A DNA stretch of 64,000 nucleotides from Planctomycetia bacterium (GCA_005799265.1 SYHD01000065.1:1-64000); one strand, 5' to 3'. Counted from the stretch's first letter, positions 33,711-42,650 are shown. Notes: a model not told the origin generated them from the letters alone. Numbers and translations are program-made.

Positions 33711-34898
33711 ATGTCGAAGCCGATAACCTCGTCACTAGGCGAAACCATTCCCCTCGTGCCGCCGATCTATCAATCCTCCGTTTACACGATTCCCGATCTC
33801 GACGCGCTCGACGCCATCATGAATGACGGCGAGCTGGGCTTCATCTACGCGCGCGATGCTCATCCCAACGCGAAACGGCTGGCCGCGCTCTTGGCCAAGG
33901 ACGAGGCCGCGCAGTGGGGTATCATCACCGGCTCAGGCATGGCGGCCATCAGCGCCATTCTGCTCGCGACCATGCAGCAAGGGCAACGAATTCTAGCAAG
34001 CAATCGGCTCTACGGCCGCACGGTGCAACTCTTCGATAAGGAGCTGCCGCGCTTCGGTGTGACGGCTGACTTCGTTGATTGCAACGAACTCGGCGCGGTG
34101 GAAGCCGCGCTCAAGAAGAAGCCGCGTCTGCTCTTCGTCGAAACGATGTCGAACCCGCTGCTGCGCGTCGTCGATATCGCCGCTCTCGCCAAGATGGCAC
34201 ACGATCATGGCACGCTTCTGGTCGTTGACAACACGTTCGCGACGCCGGTGTTGACGAAGCCGATGGAATTGGGCGCCGATTTTGTGATGGAGAGCCTGAC
34301 GAAGATGATCGCGGGCCACAGCGATGTGACGCTCGGCTTCGTCGGCGCCAATGACACCGAGGTGCTGCCAGCTATCACTGCGACAAGCAGTATCTGGGGC
34401 CTGTCGTCCAATCCGTTCGACTGCTGGCTCGCCGAGCGCGGCCTGGCGACCCTGGAGTTACGCATGCGCGCCGCCTGCGCCAACGCCGCGAAGCTGGCCG
34501 ACTGGCTCGCCGAGCAGTCCTGCGTCGCGCGCGTCTGGTATCCTGGGCGCGACGATCATCCCGATCACGAATTGGCGTCGCGCATCCTGTGCCGCCCCTC
34601 ACCCCTCCGAGGGAGTGGGGTTGGGGATGAGGAGACGCTCTTCGGCAACATGCTCTGCTTCGAGCTGTCGGGCGGCCGCGAAGCCGTCAATCGCTTTCTG
34701 CACACTGCGCCCGGCATCCCGTTTAGCCCGTCGCTCGGCCATTCGACGACGACGCTGAGCCATCCAGCAACGACATCGCACCGCTACGTCAGCCCTGCGG
34801 AACGCAAGCGGCAAGACATCACGGATGGGCTGATTCGCCTGTCGGTGGGCGTCGAATCGCTGGAGCGGATTCAGGAGGAAATGACGAAAGGAATGTGA
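33711..34898 (+). CDS. PLP-dependent Cys/Met metabolism (transsulfuration) enzyme
   Basis: A 395-residue fold-type I PLP enzyme of the cystathionine gamma-synthase / gamma-lyase family. Seen: GFIYARDAHPNAKRLAALLAKDEAAQWGIITGSGMAAISA (the R-NP-T-like and cofactor region), VETMSNPLLRVVDI, VVDNTFATP, and the PLP lysine in ESLTKMIAGHSDVTLG (about Lys198). The end has SVGVESLERI, typical of the family. The sequence cannot decide between cystathionine synthase, lyase, methionine gamma-lyase or O-acylhomoserine sulfhydrylase. A palindromic element is inserted in frame near residues 296-307 (RPSPLRGSGVGDEE). No riboswitch is seen upstream. Confidence 0.85.
   Translation: MSKPITSSLGETIPLVPPIYQSSVYTIPDLDALDAIMNDGELGFIYARDAHPNAKRLAALLAKDEAAQWGIITGSGMAAISAILLATMQQGQRILASNRLYGRTVQLFDKELPRFGVTADFVDCNELGAVEAALKKKPRLLFVETMSNPLLRVVDIAALAKMAHDHGTLLVVDNTFATPVLTKPMELGADFVMESLTKMIAGHSDVTLGFVGANDTEVLPAITATSSIWGLSSNPFDCWLAERGLATLELRMRAACANAAKLADWLAEQSCVARVWYPGRDDHPDHELASRILCRPSPLRGSGVGDEETLFGNMLCFELSGGREAVNRFLHTAPGIPFSPSLGHSTTTLSHPATTSHRYVSPAERKRQDITDGLIRLSVGVESLERIQEEMTKGM
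34595..34632. repeat. In-frame palindromic element, CTCACCCC family, inside transsulfuration gene
   Basis: CCCCTCACCCCTCCGAGGGA followed by GTGGGGTTGGGGATGAGG. It reads in frame as RPSPLRGSGVGDEE, a loop not expected in this enzyme family, between a conserved helix and the GNMLCFEL strand. Shorter and more degenerate than the purL copies, so perhaps older. Confidence 0.8.
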
Positions 34899-35013
34899 CG
34901 CGATCGACCAAGTTCAGCAGTGGAGCCGGCTGTGTTGACCACGAACCTCAGAACGCCGCGATGCCCGCTCGTTCGGCGATGGCTCCCACCCGAACTTCAA
35001 GACCGCCCGACCG

Positions 35014-35406
35014 CTACTTGTCCTTCTTCTCCCGCTTCCCCTCGATGTCGAACTCCTGCTTCTTGCCTCCGAATTCCGATGCGCCTTTTCCTTTGAGCTT
35101 GTCCCCGGTGATCGTGAGCTTGTACTCGAGGGGAATCTTGTTATCCATAAACACCCGCACGGCGGAGAAGGTCAGATCTCCATCCTTCAGTTTCACGTCC
35201 TTGAGTTTCGTCTCCTTCTGATCCGGCCAGCTCATCGTCCCGGCGAGCTTGTCCCCGTCCTTCTTGATCGTCAGGGTGGACATCCGCTTCTGGCCGCCGA
35301 TCGCGTACTCGCACTTCCACGTTCCGACCAGGTCTATCTTTTCGCCCTGCGCGCCCGCAAGCGAGCAGAATCCGAATACCAACGCCGCCGAGAGGATCGT
35401 TCTCAT
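35014..35406 (-). CDS. Small secreted beta-rich protein
   Basis: About 130 residues. The ATG at 35406 starts a signal peptide MRTILSAALVFGFCSLAGAQ; the track start is an upstream TTG. The mature part starts LVGTWKCEYAIGG and has regularly alternating strands with DKLAGTMSWPD, KLKDGDLTF and DKLKGKGAS, a lipocalin/beta-sandwich-like pattern common in secreted planctomycete proteins. The C-terminus is lysine-rich. Function unknown. An inserted segment of GspD (about residues 445-490) has a similar pattern. Confidence 0.65.
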   Translation of the reverse strand: MRTILSAALVFGFCSLAGAQGEKIDLVGTWKCEYAIGGQKRMSTLTIKKDGDKLAGTMSWPDQKETKLKDVKLKDGDLTFSAVRVFMDNKIPLEYKLTITGDKLKGKGASEFGGKKQEFDIEGKREKKDK

Positions 35407-35537
35407 GATTGCGTCCAAAAAGTTACGGGCGTGGAGTCGTCCGACGCGGACCGCCTCCAGCCTCTGACGGTGATTCTAGGGATGCCGCGATCACCGGTCA
35501 GGATGGCGCGGCCAAGGGCCTCCTTAACGCTTACGAT

Positions 35538-35804
35538 TTATCGTCTGGCCATCGGCAGCGGGAACTCCATGTGGCGGCGCCAGGCTTCATCCACGTTGCC
35601 AAGCCTCTGCGCCAGTTGCCATGCTAGATTTTTCTGAGGCCGCAGGTGCGGTTGAGCCAGGTAGGCGGGCAGTAGATCGCGTATCTGAGTGGGCCCGTGG
35701 CGCAGGAAATGGATCCAGGAGTACGCCTCGGCGTATTCCATCGGTCCCATATCGGGCATGGCGCGCAATTTTTCGAGACGAGCCAGGTCGCGGACTGTGC
35801 GCAT
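35538..35804 (-). pseudogene. DUF1570-like C-terminal remnant or small protein
   Basis: An 88-residue ORF: MPDMGPMEYAEAYSWIHFLRHG, then LLPAYLAQPHLRPQKNLAWQLAQRLGNVDEAWRRH. This resembles the C-terminal end of planctomycete DUF1570 proteins, where a M-xPxxYAEAWAWVHFLL segment is followed by a ~50-residue tail. The metallopeptidase-like HExxH part that should precede it is absent; the helicase gene begins its 3' end only 24 bases upstream. It is probably a truncated gene, possibly cut when the helicase arrived. It may be translated, as the frame is intact. Confidence 0.45.
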
Positions 35805-35828
35805 TGATGGCTGCCGAAGGAGATGAGC

Positions 35829-38225
35829 TCACGTCCCCGGCGGCAGCACGTTCTCCCCTTCGACAACGTCCGCGCCGTGGGCATGTTCGATCGCCTCGTC
35901 GGTGCTCGTCGGATCAATGGCGCGGCAACTGGCCGTCAATTGTTCGGCGAGGTCGCGCAGTTCCGCTTGCCAGGCGACCGGATCCATCCGCGCCGGCGTC
36001 ACTTGCGAGAATTCACCTAACAACAAGATGAGCCGCAGAAAGTGGCGGAAGATGATGCCTTCCTGCTTGACGAGATCGCGCGCTTGCACGTACTTGTTGA
36101 AGTTGCCTTCGAAACGCAGCAGTTCGCCTGCGGACCAGACCGATTGCGTCGTCACGTCGTCAACATCGGGATATGTGGCGTCGAATAGCAGGCGCAATTT
36201 TTCGCTCAAGGTCGGCGGATGTTCCTCTTCGCGCCAGGGGCTCCAGTCGTCGTCCCCCCTCACCCCCAACCCCTCTCCCCCGTTGGGGAGAGGGGGGGAA
36301 GAATCGACCAGCGGCGCCTTGGCGATCATCAGGCCGCGGCGGATCAATTCCTCGTCGAGCTTCGTCGTCGCCAAGACGCCGGGCGGCATGTCCTCTTGCC
36401 AGGGTACGCGCACGTAACGCAGCACCGAACGCGGCAACTCCAGCACGCTCTCGAAGGCTTGCAATCGCTCGTTGCGATCCGCGACCTCCAGGTGTTCGAG
36501 CAAGAACGCCGCGTAGAGCGGATGGACGCTGCGGAAGACGAGCAGTTGATCGAGCTTCGGCGTCGGCGTCGCGCTCGTTACCTGGTAGCGCTTGAGCTCC
36601 GTCGGCTCTGTGCTGACCCCGAGGGCTTTCAGCAGCAGTTCACGGGTTTTCGTGGGACGGGACTCCGATCCTGTCGTTGGAGCGATAGGATCGGAGTCCT
36701 GTCCCACGGCAGGCGGCTCTGGGACGAGCGTAACGAAGCCGTTCTTCGCCAGCGTGATGAGCATGAGATCGAGCTGCGCGTCCTGCGCCTTGACGCGATG
36801 CTCATCCATCAGACGCTTGCGAATCACCGTGCGAATCAGCGACACATCCGGCGAGATCTTGAGCAGATATGCGAGCAGTCGCCAGGGCAGGGGGCCTTTG
36901 CTATAGAGTTTGCCGGGCGGCGCCGCTTGCAGTTGCTTGAATTGCCCTTCGTTCCAGTAGGTGCGCGTGTCGCTGCGCGTAGGCTTCTTGCGCTTGAGGT
37001 CTTTCTTGGCCTTGAGCAACCCCGGGTCACGGGTGTCTTCGGGAATCGAATCGTTCTTCTGCTGCCAGCGTGCAATGCGCACGTCGTCCTCGTGCGCGAC
37101 GGCGTAGACGTAGCCGCGATCGTCGAACTGCGGCCTTCCCGCCCGGCCGAACATTTGCTGCGCGCTCGATGGGTCGATCAGCTTCTGGCGTTCCATCGGG
37201 CCCTTCACGAGCGACGACAACACGACCGATCGCGCCGGCAGATTGATCCCCGCCGCAAGCGTTTCCGTGCAGATGACGCACGCCAATAGCTTGCGATTGA
37301 ACAGTTCCTCGACGACGCGGCGATACTTCGGCAATAGCCCCGCGTGGTGAACGCCGACGCCGCGGTGAAGCATCTGCTTGATCTTCGGGCCGACGCCCTG
37401 GGTCCACTCGATCTTGTTGACCTCGGCGTGCAGGGCGGCTTTCTGCGCGTCTTGAATGAGCGGCAGTCCCTTGAGCTGCTCGGCGAGGCTCCAGCATTCG
37501 TCGCGATTGAAGCAGAAAACAAGCGCCGGCGTCTTCCGCGTCTCGGCGTCTCCCTTGGTCATCAGCACAATCTGCTCCGTCAAGAATTGATCGCCGACCC
37601 AGATATACGTCAGCGGAATCTTGCGTTCCTTGCCTTCGACGAGTTCGAGCTTGCGTTGATGGCTACGGTCCAGCCATTGCAAAAATTCAAGCGAATTGCC
37701 GACCGTCGCTGAAAGCAGCAGCAAGCGAATGTGTTTGGGCAGCAGCGATAGGGACAGCTCCCAGACGATGCCGCGTTCGGGATCGGCGAAGCTGTGAAAT
37801 TCGTCCATGACGACGGCGGAGACTTTCGCGAAATCAAACGCCGCCGGGTGCAGCAGGCGATTGAGCAAAATCTCGGCGACGACGACGAGGATGCGCGCGT
37901 CCGGATTGACCCGGCGATTGCCGGTGACGAGGCCGACCTCCTCTTCGCGAAAGCCCCAGTGGACGGCGGACGCCTGCATCTCGCGAAATTTCTGTTCGGT
38001 CAAGGCAATCAGCGGCGTCGTGTAGTACGCCGTTGCGCCGGTATGCAACGCCTCGAAGAGTGCGGCCTGGGCGATGAGGGTCTTGCCGGTCCCGGTCGGC
38101 GTGCAGACGAGCACGCCCTGCTCGGACGTGAACCACGCCAGTAGGGCATCTTCCTGTACGGGATATGGCGTATAGGGAAGCTGGCCCAGATATTGTTCCG
38201 CGATCTGATCGCGCGTCGGCGTCAT
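35829..38225 (-). CDS. DEAD/DEAH-box helicase, Ski2-like
   Basis: A 798-residue superfamily 2 helicase. Motif I CTPTGTGKT (about residue 36-44), motif II VVMDEFHSF, motif III LLLSATVGN, motif VI QMFGRAGRPQFD, and GVGVHHAGLLPKYR and PARSVVLSSLVKG between them are typical of Ski2/Brr2-type helicases. The C-terminal 350 residues have no clear family motif. Two different palindromic elements are inserted in frame: one near residues 506-525 (GQDSDPIAPTTGSESRPT) and one near 643-657 (SSPPLPNGGEGLGVRG). The ATG lacks a good ribosome site. Role unknown; it could act on RNA or DNA. Confidence 0.85.
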   Translation of the reverse strand: MTPTRDQIAEQYLGQLPYTPYPVQEDALLAWFTSEQGVLVCTPTGTGKTLIAQAALFEALHTGATAYYTTPLIALTEQKFREMQASAVHWGFREEEVGLVTGNRRVNPDARILVVVAEILLNRLLHPAAFDFAKVSAVVMDEFHSFADPERGIVWELSLSLLPKHIRLLLLSATVGNSLEFLQWLDRSHQRKLELVEGKERKIPLTYIWVGDQFLTEQIVLMTKGDAETRKTPALVFCFNRDECWSLAEQLKGLPLIQDAQKAALHAEVNKIEWTQGVGPKIKQMLHRGVGVHHAGLLPKYRRVVEELFNRKLLACVICTETLAAGINLPARSVVLSSLVKGPMERQKLIDPSSAQQMFGRAGRPQFDDRGYVYAVAHEDDVRIARWQQKNDSIPEDTRDPGLLKAKKDLKRKKPTRSDTRTYWNEGQFKQLQAAPPGKLYSKGPLPWRLLAYLLKISPDVSLIRTVIRKRLMDEHRVKAQDAQLDLMLITLAKNGFVTLVPEPPAVGQDSDPIAPTTGSESRPTKTRELLLKALGVSTEPTELKRYQVTSATPTPKLDQLLVFRSVHPLYAAFLLEHLEVADRNERLQAFESVLELPRSVLRYVRVPWQEDMPPGVLATTKLDEELIRRGLMIAKAPLVDSSPPLPNGGEGLGVRGDDDWSPWREEEHPPTLSEKLRLLFDATYPDVDDVTTQSVWSAGELLRFEGNFNKYVQARDLVKQEGIIFRHFLRLILLLGEFSQVTPARMDPVAWQAELRDLAEQLTASCRAIDPTSTDEAIEHAHGADVVEGENVLPPGT
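36256..36299. repeat. In-frame palindromic element, CTCACCCCCAACCCCTCTCCCC family, inside helicase gene
   Basis: CCCCTCACCCCCAACCCCTCTCCCC followed by GTTGGGGAGAGGGGGGGA on the plus strand. The minus-strand gene reads through it in frame as SSPPLPNGGEGLGVRGD. The same core is present in the DUF362 gene, in purL and in the resB upstream region. Confidence 0.9.
36651..36708. repeat. In-frame palindrome of a second family (GTGGGACGGGACTCCGATCC) inside helicase gene
   Basis: Arms of about 26 bases, CGTGGGACGGGACTCCGATCC... and ...GGATCGGAGTCCTGTCCCACG, around a 6-base centre. Read on the minus strand as VGQDSDPIAPTTGSESRPTK. It lies in a linker of the C-terminal half. It is the only copy of this family in the window. 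Confidence 0.9.
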
Positions 38226-38318
38226 TTTTCGCTCTTTGTTGGTGCTTTTCGCGTATCACCATCTTATGATAAGCGCTCCGCCGCGCAAATCGTCACCTTC
38301 TCCATGAGGGTCCCAACC

Positions 38319-39692
38319 ATGGCAGCCTTCGGTTTTATGGAAATTCTCGTGCTGGCTCTGCTTTCCGGCGGCGCGTCCAGCACGGATCTTGTCGCGTTGA
38401 TTCCGCCTGAACATTACTTCAAGAGCCGCGACATCGAAATCTCGCCGGCCCGCGCCGTCGAACTCGCGAATATGGATCCGAAGACTCCAAAAGCGCAAAT
38501 CATGCAACTGACCGCGTTGCGTTATCTCTTCGACGAAACGGAAGCATTAAAGAAATCGCCTCGCTATCTCGGCCATCGCCAAGCCATCGAACCGATCGCG
38601 CAAGGCAAAAACGCGCAGGACGGGCTCGGCTTCGCGAAGGAATACGCCCAGCGCGTGCTGAGGAAACTCGACGCCGGCAAGCCCGACGTGATCAAGCTCC
38701 CACCGGTGCGCGAGGACGCCCTGAGTTGGTTCCCCGCGCACGTCAAGCTGGTCGCCGCTTTCGATTTTCGGCACGCGCGCGTGCAAGCCTTCGCGCCCGA
38801 TCCGGTTCGCGATCTTCTCAAGATGCTGCCCGATGACGCGAAACGCGAAATGTACAACTACCTCGAACAAGTCGGCAACATAAGGCTCGAACGCGTCGCT
38901 TTTGCCATGACCGAGATCGACGACAAACGCGACGAGAGCAAGATCTACATTCGCCTTACCGGCAAGCTCAACGAAGATTGGGCCGTCGATGCAATCAAGA
39001 AGCTGAATCCGCGTTTCGAAATCAAGAGCATGAAGGACGAGGCGGGAACTTCCATCGTCACGGCGCGGGAACCCAAAGGGGGACCAATCATGGCTCTCGT
39101 CGGCAACACCGAGCTGTTGGTCGTTGGCTTCCAGGGCGACAAGGGAAAGCACGAAGACCTGCTGACGGAAATACTCGCCGTCCGCGCCAAGAAGCAGCCC
39201 AACGCACTCACCGGCCCGCTCAAGGACCGTATCGCGAAAGTGCCCGACAAGGCAGTCGCGCTGCTGGTCGCCGATCTGCCGAAGGACCTGCGCCGCGAAC
39301 TGGCCCGGGAGTTTCATCCGTCCCTTGACAAGGTGACCGCTTTCATCGAGCGTGTGCCGCAAGGTCTAGACCTGCAGGCCGAGTCGACGCTGCCGAACAA
39401 GGACGACGCGGGCCAACTCGTGCAGAAGATCGGTGCGTTGCGTAAACTGGGGATCGAAGAATTGCGCAAGGAAATGGGTCGGCCGCCGGAACCAGGCTTC
39501 CCGCCGATTCCGTTCCAGTCGCTCATCAACCTGCTCGAGAGCCTGCAAGTGCAGAACAAGGAAGAATCGGTTCAAGTGCGTATGTTCGTGCCGGACGGCT
39601 TGCTGCAACAGGTCGGCTCAATGGCGATGATGTTCGGAGCGCCGCGCAGGCTTCCTCCTCCCCCTCCGCCGCCGAAAATTGAAAAGAACTAG
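38319..39692 (+). CDS. Secreted protein of unknown function
   Basis: About 457 residues from the ATG at 38319, which has GAGGG upstream and starts a hydrophobic leader (AAFGFMEILVLALLSGGASS). No enzyme motif is recognised. The body begins with LIPPEHYF and contains VKLVAAFDFRHARVQAFAPDP, IDDKRDESKIYIRLTGKL, a conserved-looking IMALVGNTELLVVGF, and later ALLVADLPKDLRREL. The tail ends in a run of eight prolines. It resembles hypothetical planctomycete proteins that measure or bind something at the cell surface, but this is a guess. It diverges from the helicase gene, with starts 93 bases apart. Confidence 0.7.
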   Translation: MAAFGFMEILVLALLSGGASSTDLVALIPPEHYFKSRDIEISPARAVELANMDPKTPKAQIMQLTALRYLFDETEALKKSPRYLGHRQAIEPIAQGKNAQDGLGFAKEYAQRVLRKLDAGKPDVIKLPPVREDALSWFPAHVKLVAAFDFRHARVQAFAPDPVRDLLKMLPDDAKREMYNYLEQVGNIRLERVAFAMTEIDDKRDESKIYIRLTGKLNEDWAVDAIKKLNPRFEIKSMKDEAGTSIVTAREPKGGPIMALVGNTELLVVGFQGDKGKHEDLLTEILAVRAKKQPNALTGPLKDRIAKVPDKAVALLVADLPKDLRRELAREFHPSLDKVTAFIERVPQGLDLQAESTLPNKDDAGQLVQKIGALRKLGIEELRKEMGRPPEPGFPPIPFQSLINLLESLQVQNKEESVQVRMFVPDGLLQQVGSMAMMFGAPRRLPPPPPPPKIEKN

Positions 39693-39789
39693 TACCTGCA
39701 CTATCGATCATGCCCTGAGACCCACGCAACGCGGTCTCGGGGATTTCTTTTGGCATTGCCGCGGCTGCTCCGAACGATACTCTTTCCGC

Positions 39790-40917
39790 ATGAAAAAACA
39801 AACGCCGCAGCAGAAGTATCTCCACAAGATCAGCCATAAACGGATCGATCCGCCGCCGCTGACTGCGCACAGTTCCGTGACGCAACTCGTCGATGACGCG
39901 TTCCTGTCCTACAACGGCGGTCGCCTGCGCGAGGCGTGCCGGCTCTTCTCCGGCAAGATGCTTGAGTCCAACGCCACCGTCGGCCTGTCGCTGTCAGGCG
40001 CACTGTCGCCGGCGGGTCTGGGCATTTCGGCGCTGGTGCCGTTGATCGAAGCGGGCTTCATCGACTGGATCATCTCGACTGGCGCCAATCTCTATCACGA
40101 CACGCATTTCGCGCTTAACATGGAGATGCACCAGTCGCGGCCTGGGCTCGACGATCTGGCCCTGCGCGAGAATCAGGTCATCCGCATCTACGACATCGTT
40201 TTCGATTACGAAAACCTGCTCGGCACCGACCGCTTCTACCGCCAGCTTTGCCGCAGCGAGCCGTTTCAACGGACATTTAGCACGGCGGAATTCCACTATC
40301 TTGTCGGCAAATATCTGGCGAAGCGCGAGGACGACGAGCAGGCGAAACACAGGAGTTTCGTTGCCGCCGCGTTTCGCGCCGGCGTGCCGATTTTCACGTC
40401 GTCGCCGGGCGATAGCTCGATCGGCATGAATCTAGCCGCGTTGCAGCTCGAAGGCTCCAAGTTGCGCATCGATCCGCTGCGCGACGTGAATCAATCGGCT
40501 GCGATTGTGTGGGATGCGAAGAAGAAAAAAGGCCGCAGCGGCGTTTTCATTCTCGGCGGTGGTTCGCCCAAAAACTTCATGCTGCAAACGGAGCCGCAGA
40601 TTCAGGAGGTGCTCGGTCTCGACGAGGCGGGCCACGATTATTTCCTCCAAGTGACCGACGCGCGGCCCGATACCGGCGGCCTCTCGGGCGCGACGCCCCA
40701 GGAAGCGATGACGTGGGGCAAGGTCGATCCAAATCAGTTGCCCGACACGGTGACGTGCTACGTCGATTCGACGGTGTTCCTACCGATCCTGACGGTCTAT
40801 GCCCTGGCGACGCACGAACCGCGCAAGCCGCGCCGGTTGATGAATCGGCTGGAGGAGTTGACGAAGGACCTGGAGGCGGGATACTTGAAGAATCGCAAGA
40901 AGAATCGCAAGGAGTGA
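39790..40917 (+). CDS. Deoxyhypusine synthase homologue
   Basis: About 375 residues from the ATG at 39790. The protein aligns with the deoxyhypusine synthase family: SGALSPAGLGISALVPLIEAGFIDWIISTGANLYHD (NAD-binding N-terminal part), VPIFTSSPGDSSIGMN, the catalytic-lysine loop FILGGGSPKNFML (Lys near residue 261), and TDARPDTGGLSGATPQEAMTWGKV at the end. In eukaryotes and archaea the enzyme modifies eIF5A; bacteria lack that substrate, and bacterial homologues have been linked to polyamine synthesis such as homospermidine. No polyamine gene is adjacent. The lysine-rich C-terminus (KNRKKNRKE) is unusual. Confidence 0.85.
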   Translation: MKKQTPQQKYLHKISHKRIDPPPLTAHSSVTQLVDDAFLSYNGGRLREACRLFSGKMLESNATVGLSLSGALSPAGLGISALVPLIEAGFIDWIISTGANLYHDTHFALNMEMHQSRPGLDDLALRENQVIRIYDIVFDYENLLGTDRFYRQLCRSEPFQRTFSTAEFHYLVGKYLAKREDDEQAKHRSFVAAAFRAGVPIFTSSPGDSSIGMNLAALQLEGSKLRIDPLRDVNQSAAIVWDAKKKKGRSGVFILGGGSPKNFMLQTEPQIQEVLGLDEAGHDYFLQVTDARPDTGGLSGATPQEAMTWGKVDPNQLPDTVTCYVDSTVFLPILTVYALATHEPRKPRRLMNRLEELTKDLEAGYLKNRKKNRKE

Positions 40918-40924
40918 ATGGGGA

Positions 40925-40966
40925 TTTGTTTAGCGCTCGCGCGGCGCCAGGCGATCGCTAAACAAA
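40925..40966. repeat. Palindromic repeat between convergent genes, supplying the ribF stop
   Basis: TTTGTTTAGCGCTCGC and GCGATCGCTAAACAAA with a ~10-base loop. The right half, read on the minus strand, gives GTTTAG, so the ribF stop codon is part of the repeat. Its left half follows 8 bases after the deoxyhypusine synthase stop. Confidence 0.85.
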
Positions 40967-41893
40967 CGCGCCGAGGACTGTTCTCGCGTTTCGGACATCC
41001 TCGCCAATCTGGACGGCCAACTCGTGCACACTGCCGAATTTTTTCGTTTCACGAATCTTCTTGACGAATTCCACGGATAAATATTTCCCGTAGAGATCGC
41101 CGCCAAAGCCGATGAGGTGCGCCTCGACCTTGCGTGAGTTTTCACCGAAGGTCGGATTCGGGCCAATGTTGGCGACGGCGGGCCACGTCTTGCCGTCCGT
41201 GGTCGCACGCACCGCGTAAACGCCGTTGCCTGGTATGAGCGTCGCAATGGCAGAAAGATTCGCCGTCGGAAAGCCGAGTGTGGCGCCGCGTTTCTGTCCC
41301 GTGCCGACGATGCCCGAAATCCGATACTCCCGCCCCAGAAGCGCGGCGACGACCTCGACGCGCCCTGCCAATAACTCCGTGCGCACACGACTCGACGACA
41401 CAGGGGCGTCGAGAACCTCGCGCGGCGGCAGCAATGTCAGAGCGACGTTCTGCTCCGCGCAAAGCCCCTTGAGCACGTCGATCGTTCCCTCGCGATTCTT
41501 GCCAAAACCGAAATTGAAGCCTTCGACAAGCGATCGGACGCGCAATTGATCGCGCAGTATCTTCTCGAAAAATTCGCGGGCGCCGAGTTGCAAGAGCGCG
41601 AGCGACGTTTGCAGGATCAGCACGTGATCGACGCCATGTTGCTGCAACAAGGCGGCCCGATCGTCGAGGGTCAGCAGCAATGGTCCTGCGAGCTCGGGAC
41701 GCAAAAGCCGCGAGGGGGGTGGATCAAAGGTAACAGCGACAGACGGGATAGCGAGGGCTTGCGCTTGTCGGCCTGTCTCGGCGAGAAGAGCTTGATGGCC
41801 GAGATGAACGCCGTCGAAGTTGCCTATGGTCACGACGCCGCCGACGCAGGGTGCGGGCATCGCAGCGTTGTGCGAGTAGGAAAAGATGGACAT
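40958..41893 (-). CDS. ribF: Bifunctional riboflavin kinase / FAD synthetase
   Basis: A 311-residue RibF. The FAD synthetase domain has GGVVTIGNFDGVHLGHQALL (nucleotidyltransferase HxGH-type motif), VEGFNFGFGKNREG and VSSSRVRTELLAGRVE; the riboflavin kinase domain has GTGQKRGATLGFPTANL, GVYAV and VEAHLIGFGGDLYGKYLSVEFVKKIRE. It converts riboflavin to FMN and FAD. Length is normal. The ATG at 41893 lacks a clear ribosome site; the ATG at 41860 would still keep the first motif. The stop lies in a palindrome. Confidence 0.93.
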   Translation of the reverse strand: MSIFSYSHNAAMPAPCVGGVVTIGNFDGVHLGHQALLAETGRQAQALAIPSVAVTFDPPPSRLLRPELAGPLLLTLDDRAALLQQHGVDHVLILQTSLALLQLGAREFFEKILRDQLRVRSLVEGFNFGFGKNREGTIDVLKGLCAEQNVALTLLPPREVLDAPVSSSRVRTELLAGRVEVVAALLGREYRISGIVGTGQKRGATLGFPTANLSAIATLIPGNGVYAVRATTDGKTWPAVANIGPNPTFGENSRKVEAHLIGFGGDLYGKYLSVEFVKKIRETKKFGSVHELAVQIGEDVRNARTVLGAFV

Positions 41894-41906
41894 GGCAAGA
41901 TTGCTC

Positions 41907-41956
41907 GTTTAGCCGCGGCTCGCAGAACCGCGCGGATCTCCGATCCGCGGCTAAAC
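41907..41956. repeat. Palindromic repeat between tpx and ribF
   Basis: GTTTAGCCGCGG and CCGCGGCTAAAC form the outer arms; the inner CGCGGATCTCCGATCCGCG is itself a hairpin. It lies 11 bases after the tpx stop and 13 bases before the ribF start on the same strand. Confidence 0.85.
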
Positions 41957-41967
41957 CGGGAAGCGAA

Positions 41968-42477
41968 CTATTGAGCCGCCTTCAACGCAGCCAACGCGGC
42001 GTCGTAATTCGGCTCGCTCGTGACCTCGGCAACGTACTCGACATACGTGATCTTGTTGTCCTTGTTGACCACGAAGATCGCTCGGGTGAGCAACGAAATG
42101 GGCAAGCCTTCCAGCAATACGCCCCAGTTCTTGCCGAAGGAGTGATTGCGCACGTCCGACAGCGTGCTCATGTTGGCGACGGTCTCGGCCGTGCAGAATC
42201 GCTTTTGCGCGAACGGCAGGTCAAGGCTCACGGTGTAGCACGCCACCGAGTCCTTCAGGCCGGCGATCGATTCCTCGAATTTCTTGGTCTGCTTGCTGCA
42301 CACCGGCGTGTCCAGCGACGGGACCACGCTGAACAGACGGGCCTTCTTCGGCGTATCCGCGAGTTTCTTCACGTCGAGGGGGGGCTGCACGCACTCGAAA
42401 TCGGGAGCAGCGTCGCCGACTTTCAGCGTCGGACCGACCAGGTTCTTGGGCTCACCCTTGAACTTTACTTGTGCCAT
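41968..42477 (-). CDS. tpx: Thiol peroxidase Tpx
   Basis: 169 residues from the ATG at 42477, which has AAGGAG upstream; the longer track start is unlikely. Atypical 2-Cys peroxiredoxin with peroxidatic Cys60 in SLDTPVCSKQTKKFEE and resolving Cys95 in SLDLPFAQKRFC, at the same positions as in well-known Tpx proteins. It reduces alkyl and hydrogen peroxides with thioredoxin. It is divergent from the AhpC-like gene, with starts 173 bases apart, making a peroxide-defence group. Confidence 0.94.
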   Translation of the reverse strand: MAQVKFKGEPKNLVGPTLKVGDAAPDFECVQPPLDVKKLADTPKKARLFSVVPSLDTPVCSKQTKKFEESIAGLKDSVACYTVSLDLPFAQKRFCTAETVANMSTLSDVRNHSFGKNWGVLLEGLPISLLTRAIFVVNKDNKITYVEYVAEVTSEPNYDAALAALKAAQ

Positions 42478-42650
42478 GAGATTCTCCTTGGTAATTCGGT
42501 TTATCATTCACAGACTTTGACAAATTACGGATAGGCACGCCAAACGTCAAATCGCGTGGCCTCGCTCGCCTTGCTTGCCCGCGCGCCGCCGCTATAAAGA
42601 CCGTGCCTCATGTGGACATTCCAACCGTGTTTTCACGAAAGGGCTTATTC

